From positions 1-64,000 of the forward strand of contig JARRMW010000005.1 in NCBI GenBank assembly GCA_037385685.1: DNA of 64,000 bases, given 5' to 3'. Position numbers and translations under genes: made by a program. Origin of the DNA: Sva-25 sp037385685. GTDB lineage: Bacteria; Pseudomonadota; Gammaproteobacteria; Chromatiales; Chromatiaceae. The notes beneath the pieces are model-generated. The model saw only the letters and a program-made list of their open reading frames with translations, did no database searches and was not told the DNA's origin. Shown here in pieces: positions 1 to 7,906 of the stretch (position 1 is the stretch's first letter; every line of letters starts with the position of its first letter).

Positions 1-1175
1 TTGACGACGCCGAGTGTGATACTGAGCATCGCGAGCAGGCCGAGAAAGACCGCAAAACCGCTCTTCGCGCTGTCACCCGAGACCTTGACGATGGTGACCG
101 GCCCGCCGATATTGCGGAACGAGAGTTGCCCGGTGACCATCTTCCAGATCCCCTTGAGCGTCAAACCCGTCATCTCCCAGGTCTTGGCCAGCGCCAGCGG
201 AATCGACTCGATCAGACCGTAGCGGTTGAAGACACGCAACTCGTCAACATACCCCTCGGGGACATCCGCCCCGATCATGAGACCGGCAAGTCCAGAACCA
301 TCCCTCTCCTCGGGGACGAGTTCCACCTGCAGTTCGCGATCACCGCGCAGGATATCGACCTGCATCGCCTGCCCCGGGTGGCTGGCGATCGTATCTATAA
401 ATTGCTGTGTATTTCTGATCTCTTCACCATCGACGGCCAGCACCAGATCGCCGGATTCAAAGATCCCCTCGGAAGCACCGCCCTCCATGACCTGGCGGAT
501 GCGCGGTGGAAAATCGGGCCAGTAGGGCACGAGCCCCGTCTCGCTGACAGAGCCACTGCCGTCACGGAAGATCTCGAGCACGGCGTCACCGAGCAGAACC
601 TCGCGTGTGCCACCCTCTTCGGCCGCAACCGTCAGCCTCGCGGGTTCCCTGTCGATAGAACTCTCGAGGAGTGCCATGAACATGCGCTGCCAGGTCGGCG
701 TCCCTTCACCGTTGACCTCGAGTATCGTGTCATGGCTGCGCAGCCCGGCCTGGTAGACGGGAGTCTCTTCGGCAATGTCACCCAGCTTGGGGACCCGGTC
801 GTATTCACCCCAGCTGAAGACGGCCCAGTAGGCCAGGATCGCAAACAGAAAATTGAACAGCGGTCCGGCAAAGACGATGGCACTGCGAACCGGCAGCGAC
901 TGGCGATTGAACGCGTAGGGCAGGTCTTCCTCGGCGACTTTCTCCTCACGCTCATCGACCATCTTGACGTAGCCGCCGAGCGGGATGGCGGCGAGGACAT
1001 ATTCCACACCGTCCCTGCCCTGTTTGCTCCAGATCTTGCGGCCGAAGCCGATGGAGAAGCGGACAACCTTGACGCCGAGCTTGCGCGCAACCCAGAAATG
1101 GCCGAATTCATGCACAGCGACAAGAATGACGAAGGCGATGATCGCCCAGAAAAGCATTTGGATCAGTTCGAACAT
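1..1175 (-). CDS. rseP: RseP site-2 zinc metalloprotease, C-terminus cut by the window edge
   Basis: Inner-membrane intramembrane protease that makes the second cut in anti-sigma factor RseA during the sigma-E envelope stress response and clears signal-peptide remnants. The N-terminus has the zinc-protease motif HEFGH (about residues 20-24) inside the first membrane helix, followed by the LGGYVKM region typical of the family. PDZ-type periplasmic sequence follows. The visible 391 residues end in a hydrophobic helix just before the expected NLxPxPxLDGG motif, so roughly 60 residues lie outside. The ATG start at 1175 follows the dxr-side of the operon: dxr (upstream) ends 10 nt before it. The order cdsA-dxr-rseP matches E. 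coli. Confidence 0.95.
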   Translation of the reverse strand, partial: MFELIQMLFWAIIAFVILVAVHEFGHFWVARKLGVKVVRFSIGFGRKIWSKQGRDGVEYVLAAIPLGGYVKMVDEREEKVAEEDLPYAFNRQSLPVRSAIVFAGPLFNFLFAILAYWAVFSWGEYDRVPKLGDIAEETPVYQAGLRSHDTILEVNGEGTPTWQRMFMALLESSIDREPARLTVAAEEGGTREVLLGDAVLEIFRDGSGSVSETGLVPYWPDFPPRIRQVMEGGASEGIFESGDLVLAVDGEEIRNTQQFIDTIASHPGQAMQVDILRGDRELQVELVPEERDGSGLAGLMIGADVPEGYVDELRVFNRYGLIESIPLALAKTWEMTGLTLKGIWKMVTGQLSFRNIGGPVTIVKVSGDSAKSGFAVFLGLLAMLSITLGVV

Positions 1176-1184
1176 GACGCAGTT

Positions 1185-2348
1185 TCAGACCAGCTCGGGA
1201 ATGATTTGTTCCGATTCGGCCCGGGCGCGGCGATCGACATCGAGCAAATGATCGATACTCTCGGGCTGTTCAGACTCGACTCTCTCCATGCAGCGCCCGA
1301 TGAGTTCAGGGATCGCGAGGAACGGGATCCTGCGATCCAGAAAGGCCTGGACGGCAACTTCATTGGCCGCATTGAGGATCGCCGGCGCAGTACCGCCGCT
1401 CCTGATCGCCGTGTAGGCATGGCCGAGGCAGGGAAAGCGTGCGGGATCCGGCGCCTCGAAGTCGAGACGTCCGATCGTGAAGAGATCGAGCGGTTCGACG
1501 CCAGACTCGATCCGGTTTGGCCAGTCGAGCGCATAGGCGATCGGGGTACGCATGTCTGGATTGCCCATCTGCGCCAGCACCGAACCGTCAATGTACTCAA
1601 CCATCGAATGGATAATGCTCTGGGGGTGTACGACCACCTGGATATCATCCGGCGCTGCATCGAAAAGCCAGTGTGCCTCGATGACCTCGAGCCCCTTGTT
1701 CATCATGGTGGCCGAGTCGACGGAAATCTTGGGCCCCATCTCCCAGTTGGGATGCGCGCACGCCTGTTCGGGGGTGATATCGGAGAGCTGCTCGATGGCA
1801 TGCGTTCGAAAAGGGCCGCCGGATGCCGTCAGCAGGATACGCCTGACACCCTGCCGGCCGTGCGCCGGCAGGCACTGGAAGACAGCATTGTGCTCGCTGT
1901 CAACCGGCAGCAGGACGGCCCCGCTGGCCGCGACGGCATCCATGAAGAGCTTCCCAGCGACAACCAGGGATTCCTTGTTGGCGAGCATGACGCGCTTGCC
2001 GGCCGCAGCCGCGGCCCACGCAGACCGCAGGCCCGCAGCGCCGACGATCGCGGCCATGACCGCATCGACATCCGGGTGGGACACGACCGTCTCGAGAGCG
2101 GCTTCACCATCGAGTACCTCTGTCTCCACTCCTGAAGATGCAAGGCGCGACCGGAGGGTCGCAGCAGCAGTCGCATCCACGAGGACGGCATAAACGGGTC
2201 TGAACTCGAGGACCTGCGCATGAATGCTGTCGATGCTGCTGTTGGCAGCAAGCGCAAACAGGCGAAAACGATCGGGATGGCGCCGGATGACATCCAGGGT
2301 GCTTGTGCCGATCGAGCCGGTCGAGCCAAGCAGGGTGATGTTGATCAT
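1185..2348 (-). CDS. dxr: 1-deoxy-D-xylulose 5-phosphate reductoisomerase (DXR/IspC)
   Basis: Cytosolic NADPH-dependent enzyme that makes 2-C-methyl-D-erythritol 4-phosphate, the committed step of the MEP isoprenoid pathway. The N-terminus has the NADPH-binding LGSTGSIG motif. ANKES and GSEHNA-like (here DSEHNA) segments lie in the middle, with the ASGGPF and MNKGLE metal/substrate regions following. At 387 residues it has the usual family length of about 390-400. Its ATG overlaps the stop of cdsA by 4 nt (ATGA), so translation is probably coupled within the uppS-cdsA-dxr-rseP series. UppS, two genes upstream, uses isoprenoid precursors from this pathway. Confidence 0.97.
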   Translation of the reverse strand: MINITLLGSTGSIGTSTLDVIRRHPDRFRLFALAANSSIDSIHAQVLEFRPVYAVLVDATAAATLRSRLASSGVETEVLDGEAALETVVSHPDVDAVMAAIVGAAGLRSAWAAAAAGKRVMLANKESLVVAGKLFMDAVAASGAVLLPVDSEHNAVFQCLPAHGRQGVRRILLTASGGPFRTHAIEQLSDITPEQACAHPNWEMGPKISVDSATMMNKGLEVIEAHWLFDAAPDDIQVVVHPQSIIHSMVEYIDGSVLAQMGNPDMRTPIAYALDWPNRIESGVEPLDLFTIGRLDFEAPDPARFPCLGHAYTAIRSGGTAPAILNAANEVAVQAFLDRRIPFLAIPELIGRCMERVESEQPESIDHLLDVDRRARAESEQIIPELV

Positions 2349-3172
2349 GCAGCAAACCCGGCCAGAGAGAGCGCAGCGACGAAAACGGGGCTGCTGGAGA
2401 CGAGGCTGTCGACACGGTCCCAGATGCCGCCATGACCAGGCAGCAGCTTGCCACTATCCTTCTCGCCGGCACGGCGCTTGACCATGCTCTCGAACAGGTC
2501 GCCGCCGACGGAAACAAGCCCTGTAACGATCGAGATGCCTGCGGCAAGGGCCAGCGCGGTGACGGAAGAGTGCCCGAGATAGAGGAACAGCAGGATACCG
2601 ACGAGTGCAGCTGCTGCAACCCCGCCTGCCACGCCCTCGAGCGTCTTGCCCGGGCTCAGCACGGGCGCAAGCTTGTGCCTGCCGAACGCCTTGCCGGCGA
2701 AATAGGCCGCGGAATCAGCACCCCAGATGAGCACCATGAGCCCGAGCGTGATCGCGGGGCCGTTCGGTGAGCTGAGATGCAGCAGCATGAGTGCGAGCCA
2801 GGCGGCAGGCAGGAGCAAGAGGCCAAACGCAGCGGGAACCGGCTGCCAGCGGACCTGTTGCAGCGGCCGCTGCCGCCACAGAAAGAGTCCGACCGTGATG
2901 CCGCACCAGATCCCGGCTGACGCGATGATGAGCAAGTCCTGCTGTTGCAGGGTCGCTCCGAAAAACAGCCAGGCCATGATAGCTGCAATCAGCAGCAGGT
3001 AGCCTGTCCTGGCAAGGATCGAACGCATGCCGGCCAGACGCGACCACTCCCAGCCACACATCAGGAACACGCCGGCGGCTAGCAGAGCAAAGAGATCATG
3101 CGGGGATTTAAGTACCCCCCAGACAACCAGCGGAACGAGAACCAGTGCTGTAATGAGACGCTGAAGCAACAT
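2345..3172 (-). CDS. cdsA: Phosphatidate cytidylyltransferase (CDP-diglyceride synthase)
   Basis: Integral inner-membrane enzyme that converts phosphatidic acid and CTP to CDP-diacylglycerol for all phospholipids. The 275 residues are largely hydrophobic, with about seven to eight predicted membrane segments. The C-terminal half holds the family signature: GADSAAYFAGKAFGRHKL, then SPGKTLEG. The ATG start overlaps the uppS stop by one base (TGATG) and its own stop overlaps the dxr start by 4 nt, so it sits in a tightly coupled operon. Confidence 0.95.
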   Translation of the reverse strand: MLLQRLITALVLVPLVVWGVLKSPHDLFALLAAGVFLMCGWEWSRLAGMRSILARTGYLLLIAAIMAWLFFGATLQQQDLLIIASAGIWCGITVGLFLWRQRPLQQVRWQPVPAAFGLLLLPAAWLALMLLHLSSPNGPAITLGLMVLIWGADSAAYFAGKAFGRHKLAPVLSPGKTLEGVAGGVAAAALVGILLFLYLGHSSVTALALAAGISIVTGLVSVGGDLFESMVKRRAGEKDSGKLLPGHGGIWDRVDSLVSSSPVFVAALSLAGFAA

Positions 3173-3909
3173 CAGCCGGAGACCTGTTCGCCTGTCTGTC
3201 CAAAGCGGCGCTGGCGTTTCGCGAAGTGCCTGAGTGCATTGTGGTATTCATCAACGGTGAAGTCGGGCCAGAGAACATCCGTGAAATAGAACTCGGCATA
3301 GGCCGCCTGCCACAGCAGGAAATTGCTGATGCGCAACTCCCCGCCGGTACGGATAAAGAGGTCCGCATCAGGAAGATCGGAAAAGGCGAGTTCAGCAGCG
3401 AAGATTTGCTCATCGATTTGCTCGGGACGCAGTTCTCCCCTTGCCACTTTTTCTGCCAGCGACCTGGCAGCCTGCGTGATATCCCACTGACCGCCGTAGG
3501 AGGCCGCGATCTGCAGGATCAGTGAATTGTTGTTTCGGGTGCGCGCTTCGGAATCACTGATGACTTTCAGTAATTTCCCGGGGAGCAGTTCGCGCTGACC
3601 AATGAACCTGAGCTGGACGCCCTTTTCCTCGAGCTTGCGAATCTCTTTTTTCAGCATCTGGATCATGAGATCCATGAGGAAAGTGACCTCGCTTTTCGGC
3701 CGTTTCCAGTTCTCGCTGGAAAAGGCGAACAGTGTCAGTACCTCGATACCGAGTTCCTTACTCTCCTCGACAATATCATGCACCTTCGAGGAACCAACCT
3801 TGTGCCCATAGGTGCGCGGCTTTCCCTTCTGCCTGGCCCAGCGGCCGTTTCCGTCCATGACGATTGCGACGTGGCGCGGTATCTGTGTTTGATCGCTCTG
3901 TTGTGGCAC
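3172..3909 (-). CDS. uppS: Undecaprenyl diphosphate synthase
   Basis: Cytosolic cis-prenyltransferase that condenses eight isopentenyl diphosphates onto farnesyl diphosphate to make the C55 carrier for peptidoglycan and O-antigen. The N-terminal motif HVAIVMDGNGRWA contains the catalytic aspartate. The middle SSENW and C-terminal RTGGELRISNFLLWQ and WPDF segments are all conserved. At 245 residues it has the normal length. The start is GTG, with GGA about 7 nt upstream. It lies 17 nt after frr and overlaps cdsA by one base. Confidence 0.96.
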   Translation of the reverse strand: MPQQSDQTQIPRHVAIVMDGNGRWARQKGKPRTYGHKVGSSKVHDIVEESKELGIEVLTLFAFSSENWKRPKSEVTFLMDLMIQMLKKEIRKLEEKGVQLRFIGQRELLPGKLLKVISDSEARTRNNNSLILQIAASYGGQWDITQAARSLAEKVARGELRPEQIDEQIFAAELAFSDLPDADLFIRTGGELRISNFLLWQAAYAEFYFTDVLWPDFTVDEYHNALRHFAKRQRRFGQTGEQVSG

Positions 3910-3926
3910 TTGCTGTCCGATATTAC

Positions 3927-4484
3927 CTAGAAGGTCATCAGGTCCTTTTCTTTCTGCTCGACGCGCTGGTCGATCTCTTTCACATGCTGATCCGTCAGAT
4001 TCTGGATGACTTCCTGGCCACGATGCTCGTCGTCCTCTGTGATGAGCTTCTCTTTGACGAGGTTTTTCAGGTCATTGTTGGCATCGCGCCGGATGTTGCG
4101 CACAGCGACTTTCGCCTGCTCACCCTCGTGGCGGACAATCTTGGCGAGGTCCTTGCGCCGCTCCTCTGTCAGGGGGGGCAATGGAATTCTGATCACGGTA
4201 CCAGCCGTGTTGGGATTGAGGCCGAGGTCGGATTCAAGGATCGCTTTCTCGACAGCAGAAACCATATTCTGCTCCCAGGGCTGGACGACCAGCGTACGCC
4301 CGTCCTCCACGGTCACGTTGGCGACCTGGTTGAGTGGCGTATCAGCCCCGTAGTAGGAAACATTGATATGTTCCAGCAGACTGGGGTGGGCGCGGCCGGT
4401 GCGTAGCTTGGCCAGCTCGGTTTCAAGCGCGTGGACGCTCTTGCCCATGCGCTCGGCAGCATCACTTTTTATATCGTCAATCAT
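3927..4484 (-). CDS. frr: Ribosome recycling factor
   Basis: Splits the post-termination ribosome together with EF-G. The 185 residues match the family length, with the conserved ERMGKSVHALETELAKLRTGRA start of the long three-helix bundle, LNQVANVTVEDGRTLVVQPWE in the second domain, and IRIPLPPLTEERRKDL. Its ATG overlaps the pyrH stop by 4 nt, the same coupling as in many gammaproteobacteria. Confidence 0.97.
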   Translation of the reverse strand: MIDDIKSDAAERMGKSVHALETELAKLRTGRAHPSLLEHINVSYYGADTPLNQVANVTVEDGRTLVVQPWEQNMVSAVEKAILESDLGLNPNTAGTVIRIPLPPLTEERRKDLAKIVRHEGEQAKVAVRNIRRDANNDLKNLVKEKLITEDDEHRGQEVIQNLTDQHVKEIDQRVEQKEKDLMTF

Positions 4485-5215
4485 GCGTTTGATTCTCTCT
4501 GCACAAGAGTGCCGACAGGCTCTCCGTTAATCAGGCGCTGCAGCGCCCCTGGTTCGTAAATATTCATGACTCGAAGCGGCAAATCATGGTCGCGACACAG
4601 GAGTATGGCGTTGAGGTCCATAACCCCGAGATTCTCGCGCAGTACCCGGTCGTAATCCAGCTTTTCGTAAAAACGGGCGTCCGGGTTGGTAACGGGATCG
4701 TCGGAGTAGATGCCGTTGACCTTGGTCGCCTTGACCATCAGGTCAGCGCCGATCTCGATCGCTCGCAGGCTCGCGGCACTGTCAGTGGTAAAGAAAGGGT
4801 TGCCAGTACCTGCGGCCAGCATGGCCACTCCACCCTGCTCCATAAAGGCGACAACAGCGTCACGCTGGAAATGATCACAAACGCCATCGATACGGAATGC
4901 GGAGTAGACACGGCTGTTGACGCCGGCACGACGCAGGAAATCGTGCATCGCCAGTGAATTCATGACGGTGGCGAGCATGCCCATATGGTCACCGGTCACG
5001 CGGTCGATACCGCTCTGGACAAGGCCGGCACCGCGGAAAATATTGCCTCCCCCGATGACAATGCCAAGCTGAACGCCAGTGGCAGTCAGCTGGCTGACAT
5101 CTCCCGCAAGTCGCTCGAGTATCGCGGGATCGATACCGAAATCACTCTCTCCCATGAGCGCTTCGCCAGAAAGCTTCAGCAGGATACGATGGTAGGCAGG
5201 TTCACTCATAGTCAC
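4481..5215 (-). CDS. pyrH: UMP kinase
   Basis: Hexameric amino-acid-kinase-family enzyme that phosphorylates UMP to UDP in pyrimidine nucleotide synthesis. It shows the N-terminal LKLSGEALMG phosphate-binding motif, VIGGGNIFRG, the DHMGMLATVMN segment and GTGNPFFTTDSAA. At 244 residues it has the normal length. A strong hairpin with a U-run lies between tsf and this gene, so pyrH probably has its own promoter or receives read-through. It overlaps frr by 4 nt. Confidence 0.97.
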   Translation of the reverse strand: MTMSEPAYHRILLKLSGEALMGESDFGIDPAILERLAGDVSQLTATGVQLGIVIGGGNIFRGAGLVQSGIDRVTGDHMGMLATVMNSLAMHDFLRRAGVNSRVYSAFRIDGVCDHFQRDAVVAFMEQGGVAMLAAGTGNPFFTTDSAASLRAIEIGADLMVKATKVNGIYSDDPVTNPDARFYEKLDYDRVLRENLGVMDLNAILLCRDHDLPLRVMNIYEPGALQRLINGEPVGTLVQRESNA

Positions 5216-5227
5216 GAACTGTATAGC

Positions 5228-5255
5228 AAAAGCGCTCCATGATGGAGCGCTTTTT
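5228..5255. terminator. Rho-independent terminator between tsf and pyrH
   Basis: Ten-base inverted repeat AGCGCTCCAT / ATGGAGCGCT (5231-5240 and 5242-5251) flanked by A3 on one side and T5 on the other. On the minus strand it follows tsf and is followed by TTTT, only about 13 nt before the pyrH start. It would end or attenuate the rpsB-tsf transcript. Confidence 0.8.
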
Positions 5256-5272
5256 GCATTGATGTCGAAGGA

Positions 5273-6157
5273 TCAGGAACCCTTGACCTGGGCCATGACT
5301 TCGGCAGCGAAGTCTTCCTGTTTTTTCTCGATACCTTCACCGACTTCAAAGCGCCTGAAGGCGACAACCCTGGCGCCGGATTTCTCAAGCAGCTTGCCGA
5401 CCGTGGTGTCGGGATCCTTGACAAACGCCTGGCCGAGCAATGTGACGCCTTCGAGATACTTGCGTACCTTGCCCTCGATGATCTTGTCGAGGATATTTTC
5501 CGGCTTGCCGCTCTGGCGAGCTTCGTCACGGTAGATTTCGCGCTCTTTCTCAAGCACGTCCGCCGGCACGTCGGATTCCGCGACGCACAGCGGGTTGCTC
5601 GCGGCGATGTGCATGGCGATATCGCGGCCGAGCTCCTCGTCACCGCCTTCCATGTCAACAAGCACACCGATGCGCACACCATGGCGGTAGCTGTAGATAC
5701 CTCCGCTCGAACGCATGCGCACAAAACGGCGTACAGACATGTTCTCACCGATCTTTGCAACCAGCGCCTCGCGCGCCTGTTCGATGGTAGTCTCCTCGCC
5801 ATCCCTGAGAGGCAGCTGGATCAGCGCCTCGACATCATCGGCCTCGGAGTTGCGAACGCGATCAGCGACGTCTGCGGCAAAGGAGGAGAAGTTCTCGTCC
5901 TTGGCAACGAAGTCGGTTTCGCAGTTGACCTCTGCCATGGCGGCAGACTTGCCATCGTCAGCGGTGCTGATCACGATCAGCCCCTCGGCAGCGATGCGAC
6001 CTGCCTTTTTGGCGGCCTTGGCCTGGCCCGACTTGCGCATCTCCTCGATTGCAGCCTCGATATCGCCATCGGTCTGCTGGAGCATCTTCTTGCACTCCAT
6101 CATGCCGGCGCCAGTTCTTTCACGCAGTTCTTTTACCAGAGCGGCGGTAATTGCCAT
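5273..6157 (-). CDS. tsf: Translation elongation factor Ts
   Basis: Guanine nucleotide exchange factor that recycles EF-Tu-GDP. It has the N-terminal UBA-like helix region (VKELRERTGAGMMECKKML), the EF-Tu-contacting TDFVAKDENF segment (TDF motif), and the two-subdomain core ending in GEGIEKKQEDFAAEV. At 294 residues it is close to the E. coli length of 283. AGAGGA lies about 8 nt before the ATG. It follows rpsB by 54 nt, forming the conserved rpsB-tsf operon, and ends at a hairpin terminator. Confidence 0.97.
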   Translation of the reverse strand: MAITAALVKELRERTGAGMMECKKMLQQTDGDIEAAIEEMRKSGQAKAAKKAGRIAAEGLIVISTADDGKSAAMAEVNCETDFVAKDENFSSFAADVADRVRNSEADDVEALIQLPLRDGEETTIEQAREALVAKIGENMSVRRFVRMRSSGGIYSYRHGVRIGVLVDMEGGDEELGRDIAMHIAASNPLCVAESDVPADVLEKEREIYRDEARQSGKPENILDKIIEGKVRKYLEGVTLLGQAFVKDPDTTVGKLLEKSGARVVAFRRFEVGEGIEKKQEDFAAEVMAQVKGS

Positions 6158-6211
6158 AGTCTCGTTCCTCTAGATTCTGTGGGTTGTAACCGTTTCGCGA
6201 AGCCCGGGCTG

Positions 6212-6949
6212 TCATTCAGCCGCAGGCGCTTCCTCTGCGACACTGCCAGCGGCGGCTGCAGCGGCTGTCGCGCGACCCTCGAGGACGGCGGCGGAGGCAC
6301 CCTGAACGTAGAGCTGGACAGCACGGATGGCGTCATCGTTGCCGGGGATGACGTAGTCGACATCTTCCGGGTCGTTGTTGGTGTCGACGACAGCAATGAC
6401 CGGGATACCAAGCTTGCGTGCTTCAGCAACGGCAATCTTTTCGTAACCGGTATCGATGACGAAGAGCGCATCCGGCGTACCGTTCATGTTCTTGATACCG
6501 CCAAGGCTGCGCTCGAGCTTCTCTTTCTCGCGACGAAGATTGAGCGCCTCTTTCTTGTTGAAACGCGTGCTGAGACTGCCGTCTTCTTCCATCGCCTCGA
6601 GGTCCTTGAGACGCTTGATTGACTGGCGGATTGTCTTGTAGTTGGTCAACATGCCGCCGAGCCAGCGGTGATTGACATAAGGCATGTGGCAACGCTCGGC
6701 TTCCTCGCGGATCACATCACGTGCGGCACGCTTGGTGCCGACGAAAAGGATCTTGCCGCCGTTGGAAGCGAGCTTGCCGATGAAGTTCATGGCGTCACTG
6801 AACATCGGCATTGTCTGCTCGAGGTTAATGACGTGGATCTTGTTGCGCTGGCCAAAGATGTAGTTACTCATCTTCGGGTTCCAGTAACGGGTCTGGTGAC
6901 CGAAATGTACGCCGGCTTCAAGCATCTGGCGCATGGTGATGTTAGGCAT
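6212..6949 (-). CDS. rpsB: Small ribosomal subunit protein S2
   Basis: Structural 30S protein. The start used is the ATG at 6949, giving the N-terminus MPNITMRQMLEAGVHFGHQ; GGAG lies 7 nt upstream. A longer in-frame reading from 6979 would add ten residues not found in the family. Conserved segments include WNPKM, FVGTKRAA and VIPGNDDAIRAV. The 245-residue product has an alanine-rich C-terminal tail. It is preceded by a leader of about 135 nt with a strong helix, and in E. coli S2 is known to repress rpsB-tsf through such a leader. Confidence 0.97.
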   Translation of the reverse strand: MPNITMRQMLEAGVHFGHQTRYWNPKMSNYIFGQRNKIHVINLEQTMPMFSDAMNFIGKLASNGGKILFVGTKRAARDVIREEAERCHMPYVNHRWLGGMLTNYKTIRQSIKRLKDLEAMEEDGSLSTRFNKKEALNLRREKEKLERSLGGIKNMNGTPDALFVIDTGYEKIAVAEARKLGIPVIAVVDTNNDPEDVDYVIPGNDDAIRAVQLYVQGASAAVLEGRATAAAAAAGSVAEEAPAAE

Positions 6950-7084
6950 GATTTTCTCCAAATCGGGTTGAGCCTCCATGCACCCCGGCTCTCAACCCCT
7001 TTGATCCCTGATCATCCGGGCACCCAGAAAGTCGTGACGGTGCATGTGCGAATTTCCACACTGACAATCTGTTTGCCAGCGAGG
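6950..7084 (-). promoter_or_regulatory. Long rpsB leader, candidate S2 autoregulatory site
   Basis: The transcript from the promoter at 7091-7119 would carry about 135 nt of untranslated leader. Near its 3' end lies a perfect 8-bp helix, GGGTTGAG / CTCAACCC (6991-6998 pairs with 6965-6972), with an 18-nt loop and the ribosome binding site just downstream. E. coli rpsB has a conserved leader bound by S2. That this is the same element is inference from position and shape. Confidence 0.5.
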
Positions 7085-7090
7085 GCGCGT

Positions 7091-7119
7091 TTTATAGCAT
7101 AATGCGGGTTTTGAAACAA
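7091..7119 (-). promoter_or_regulatory. Sigma-70 promoter of rpsB-tsf
   Basis: On the minus strand: -35 TTGTTT (7114-7119), spacer 17, -10 TATAAA (7091-7096) with an upstream TGC resembling an extended -10. The -10 is followed by a GC-rich discriminator (ACGCGCC), as in stringently controlled ribosomal promoters. It lies back to back with the map start. Confidence 0.65.
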
Positions 7120-7132
7120 TATTCAGAGTGTG

Positions 7133-7906
7133 ATGGCCGTTACAATCAAGACAGCCGAGGAGATCGAAAAAATGCGTGTCGCCGGGCGGCTCGCAGCAGA
7201 AGTCCTCGAGATGATCGGCCCGCACGTTCAGGCTGGTGTCACCACGGATGAGCTTGACCACATCTGTCATGACTATATCGTCAACGAGCAGAAGGCCATC
7301 CCTGCCCCGCTGAACTATCACGGATTCCCCAAGTCGATCTGCACCTCTGTGAACCACCAGGTCTGCCACGGCATACCCGGCGGCAAGGTATTGAAAAACG
7401 GGGATATCATCAACATCGATATCACTGTCATCAAGGACGGGTTTCACGGCGACACCAGCAAGATGTTCTTTATCGGCCAGCCATCGGTGCTGGCCCGACG
7501 TGTCACCGAAGTTGCCCACAGTGCGCTCTGGAAAGGAATTGAGATCGTGCGGCCGGGTGCCACGCTGGGCGATATCGGCCACGCCATCCAGAATCATGTC
7601 GAAAGCGAAGGTTTCTCGGTAGTACGCGAATACTGCGGCCATGGTATCGGCCGCGATTTTCATGAGGATCCCCAGGTCCTGCACTACGGTTCGGCAGGCA
7701 CCGGCACGGTCCTGCAGGAAGGCATGTGCTTCACCATCGAGCCGATGGTCAATGCCGGCAAGCGTCACGTGAAGCTCCTGCCTGACAAATGGACGGTCGT
7801 CACCAAGGACCGCAAGCCTTCGGCGCAATGGGAACACACCCTGCTCGTTACCGCCAGCGGCCACGAAGTGCTGACACTGCGCAGCGAGGAAACAGCCGCG
7901 TCCTGA
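7133..7906 (+). CDS. map: Methionine aminopeptidase, type I
   Basis: Removes the initiator methionine from nascent proteins. The pita-bread fold metal ligands are visible: DITVIKDGFHGDTSKMF (two Asp), CGHGIGRDFHEDP (His), FTIEPM (Glu) and AQWEHTLLVT (Glu). At 257 residues it has the usual length. The ATG at 7133 directly follows an in-frame GTG at 7130; both give nearly the same protein. It is divergent from rpsB as in E. coli. Its TGA overlaps the ATG of glnD (TGATG), so the two are likely co-translated. A weak candidate promoter, TTGCCA (7073) and CATAAT (7098) with spacer 19, overlaps the rpsB -10. Confidence 0.97.
   Translation: MAVTIKTAEEIEKMRVAGRLAAEVLEMIGPHVQAGVTTDELDHICHDYIVNEQKAIPAPLNYHGFPKSICTSVNHQVCHGIPGGKVLKNGDIINIDITVIKDGFHGDTSKMFFIGQPSVLARRVTEVAHSALWKGIEIVRPGATLGDIGHAIQNHVESEGFSVVREYCGHGIGRDFHEDPQVLHYGSAGTGTVLQEGMCFTIEPMVNAGKRHVKLLPDKWTVVTKDRKPSAQWEHTLLVTASGHEVLTLRSEETAAS

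Noticed and set aside
126..2135. A 669-codon open frame on the plus strand opposite rseP and dxr
   Set aside because: It lies antisense to two clear genes, has no ribosome binding site, and its amino acid make-up looks like a frame shadow of GC-rich DNA.
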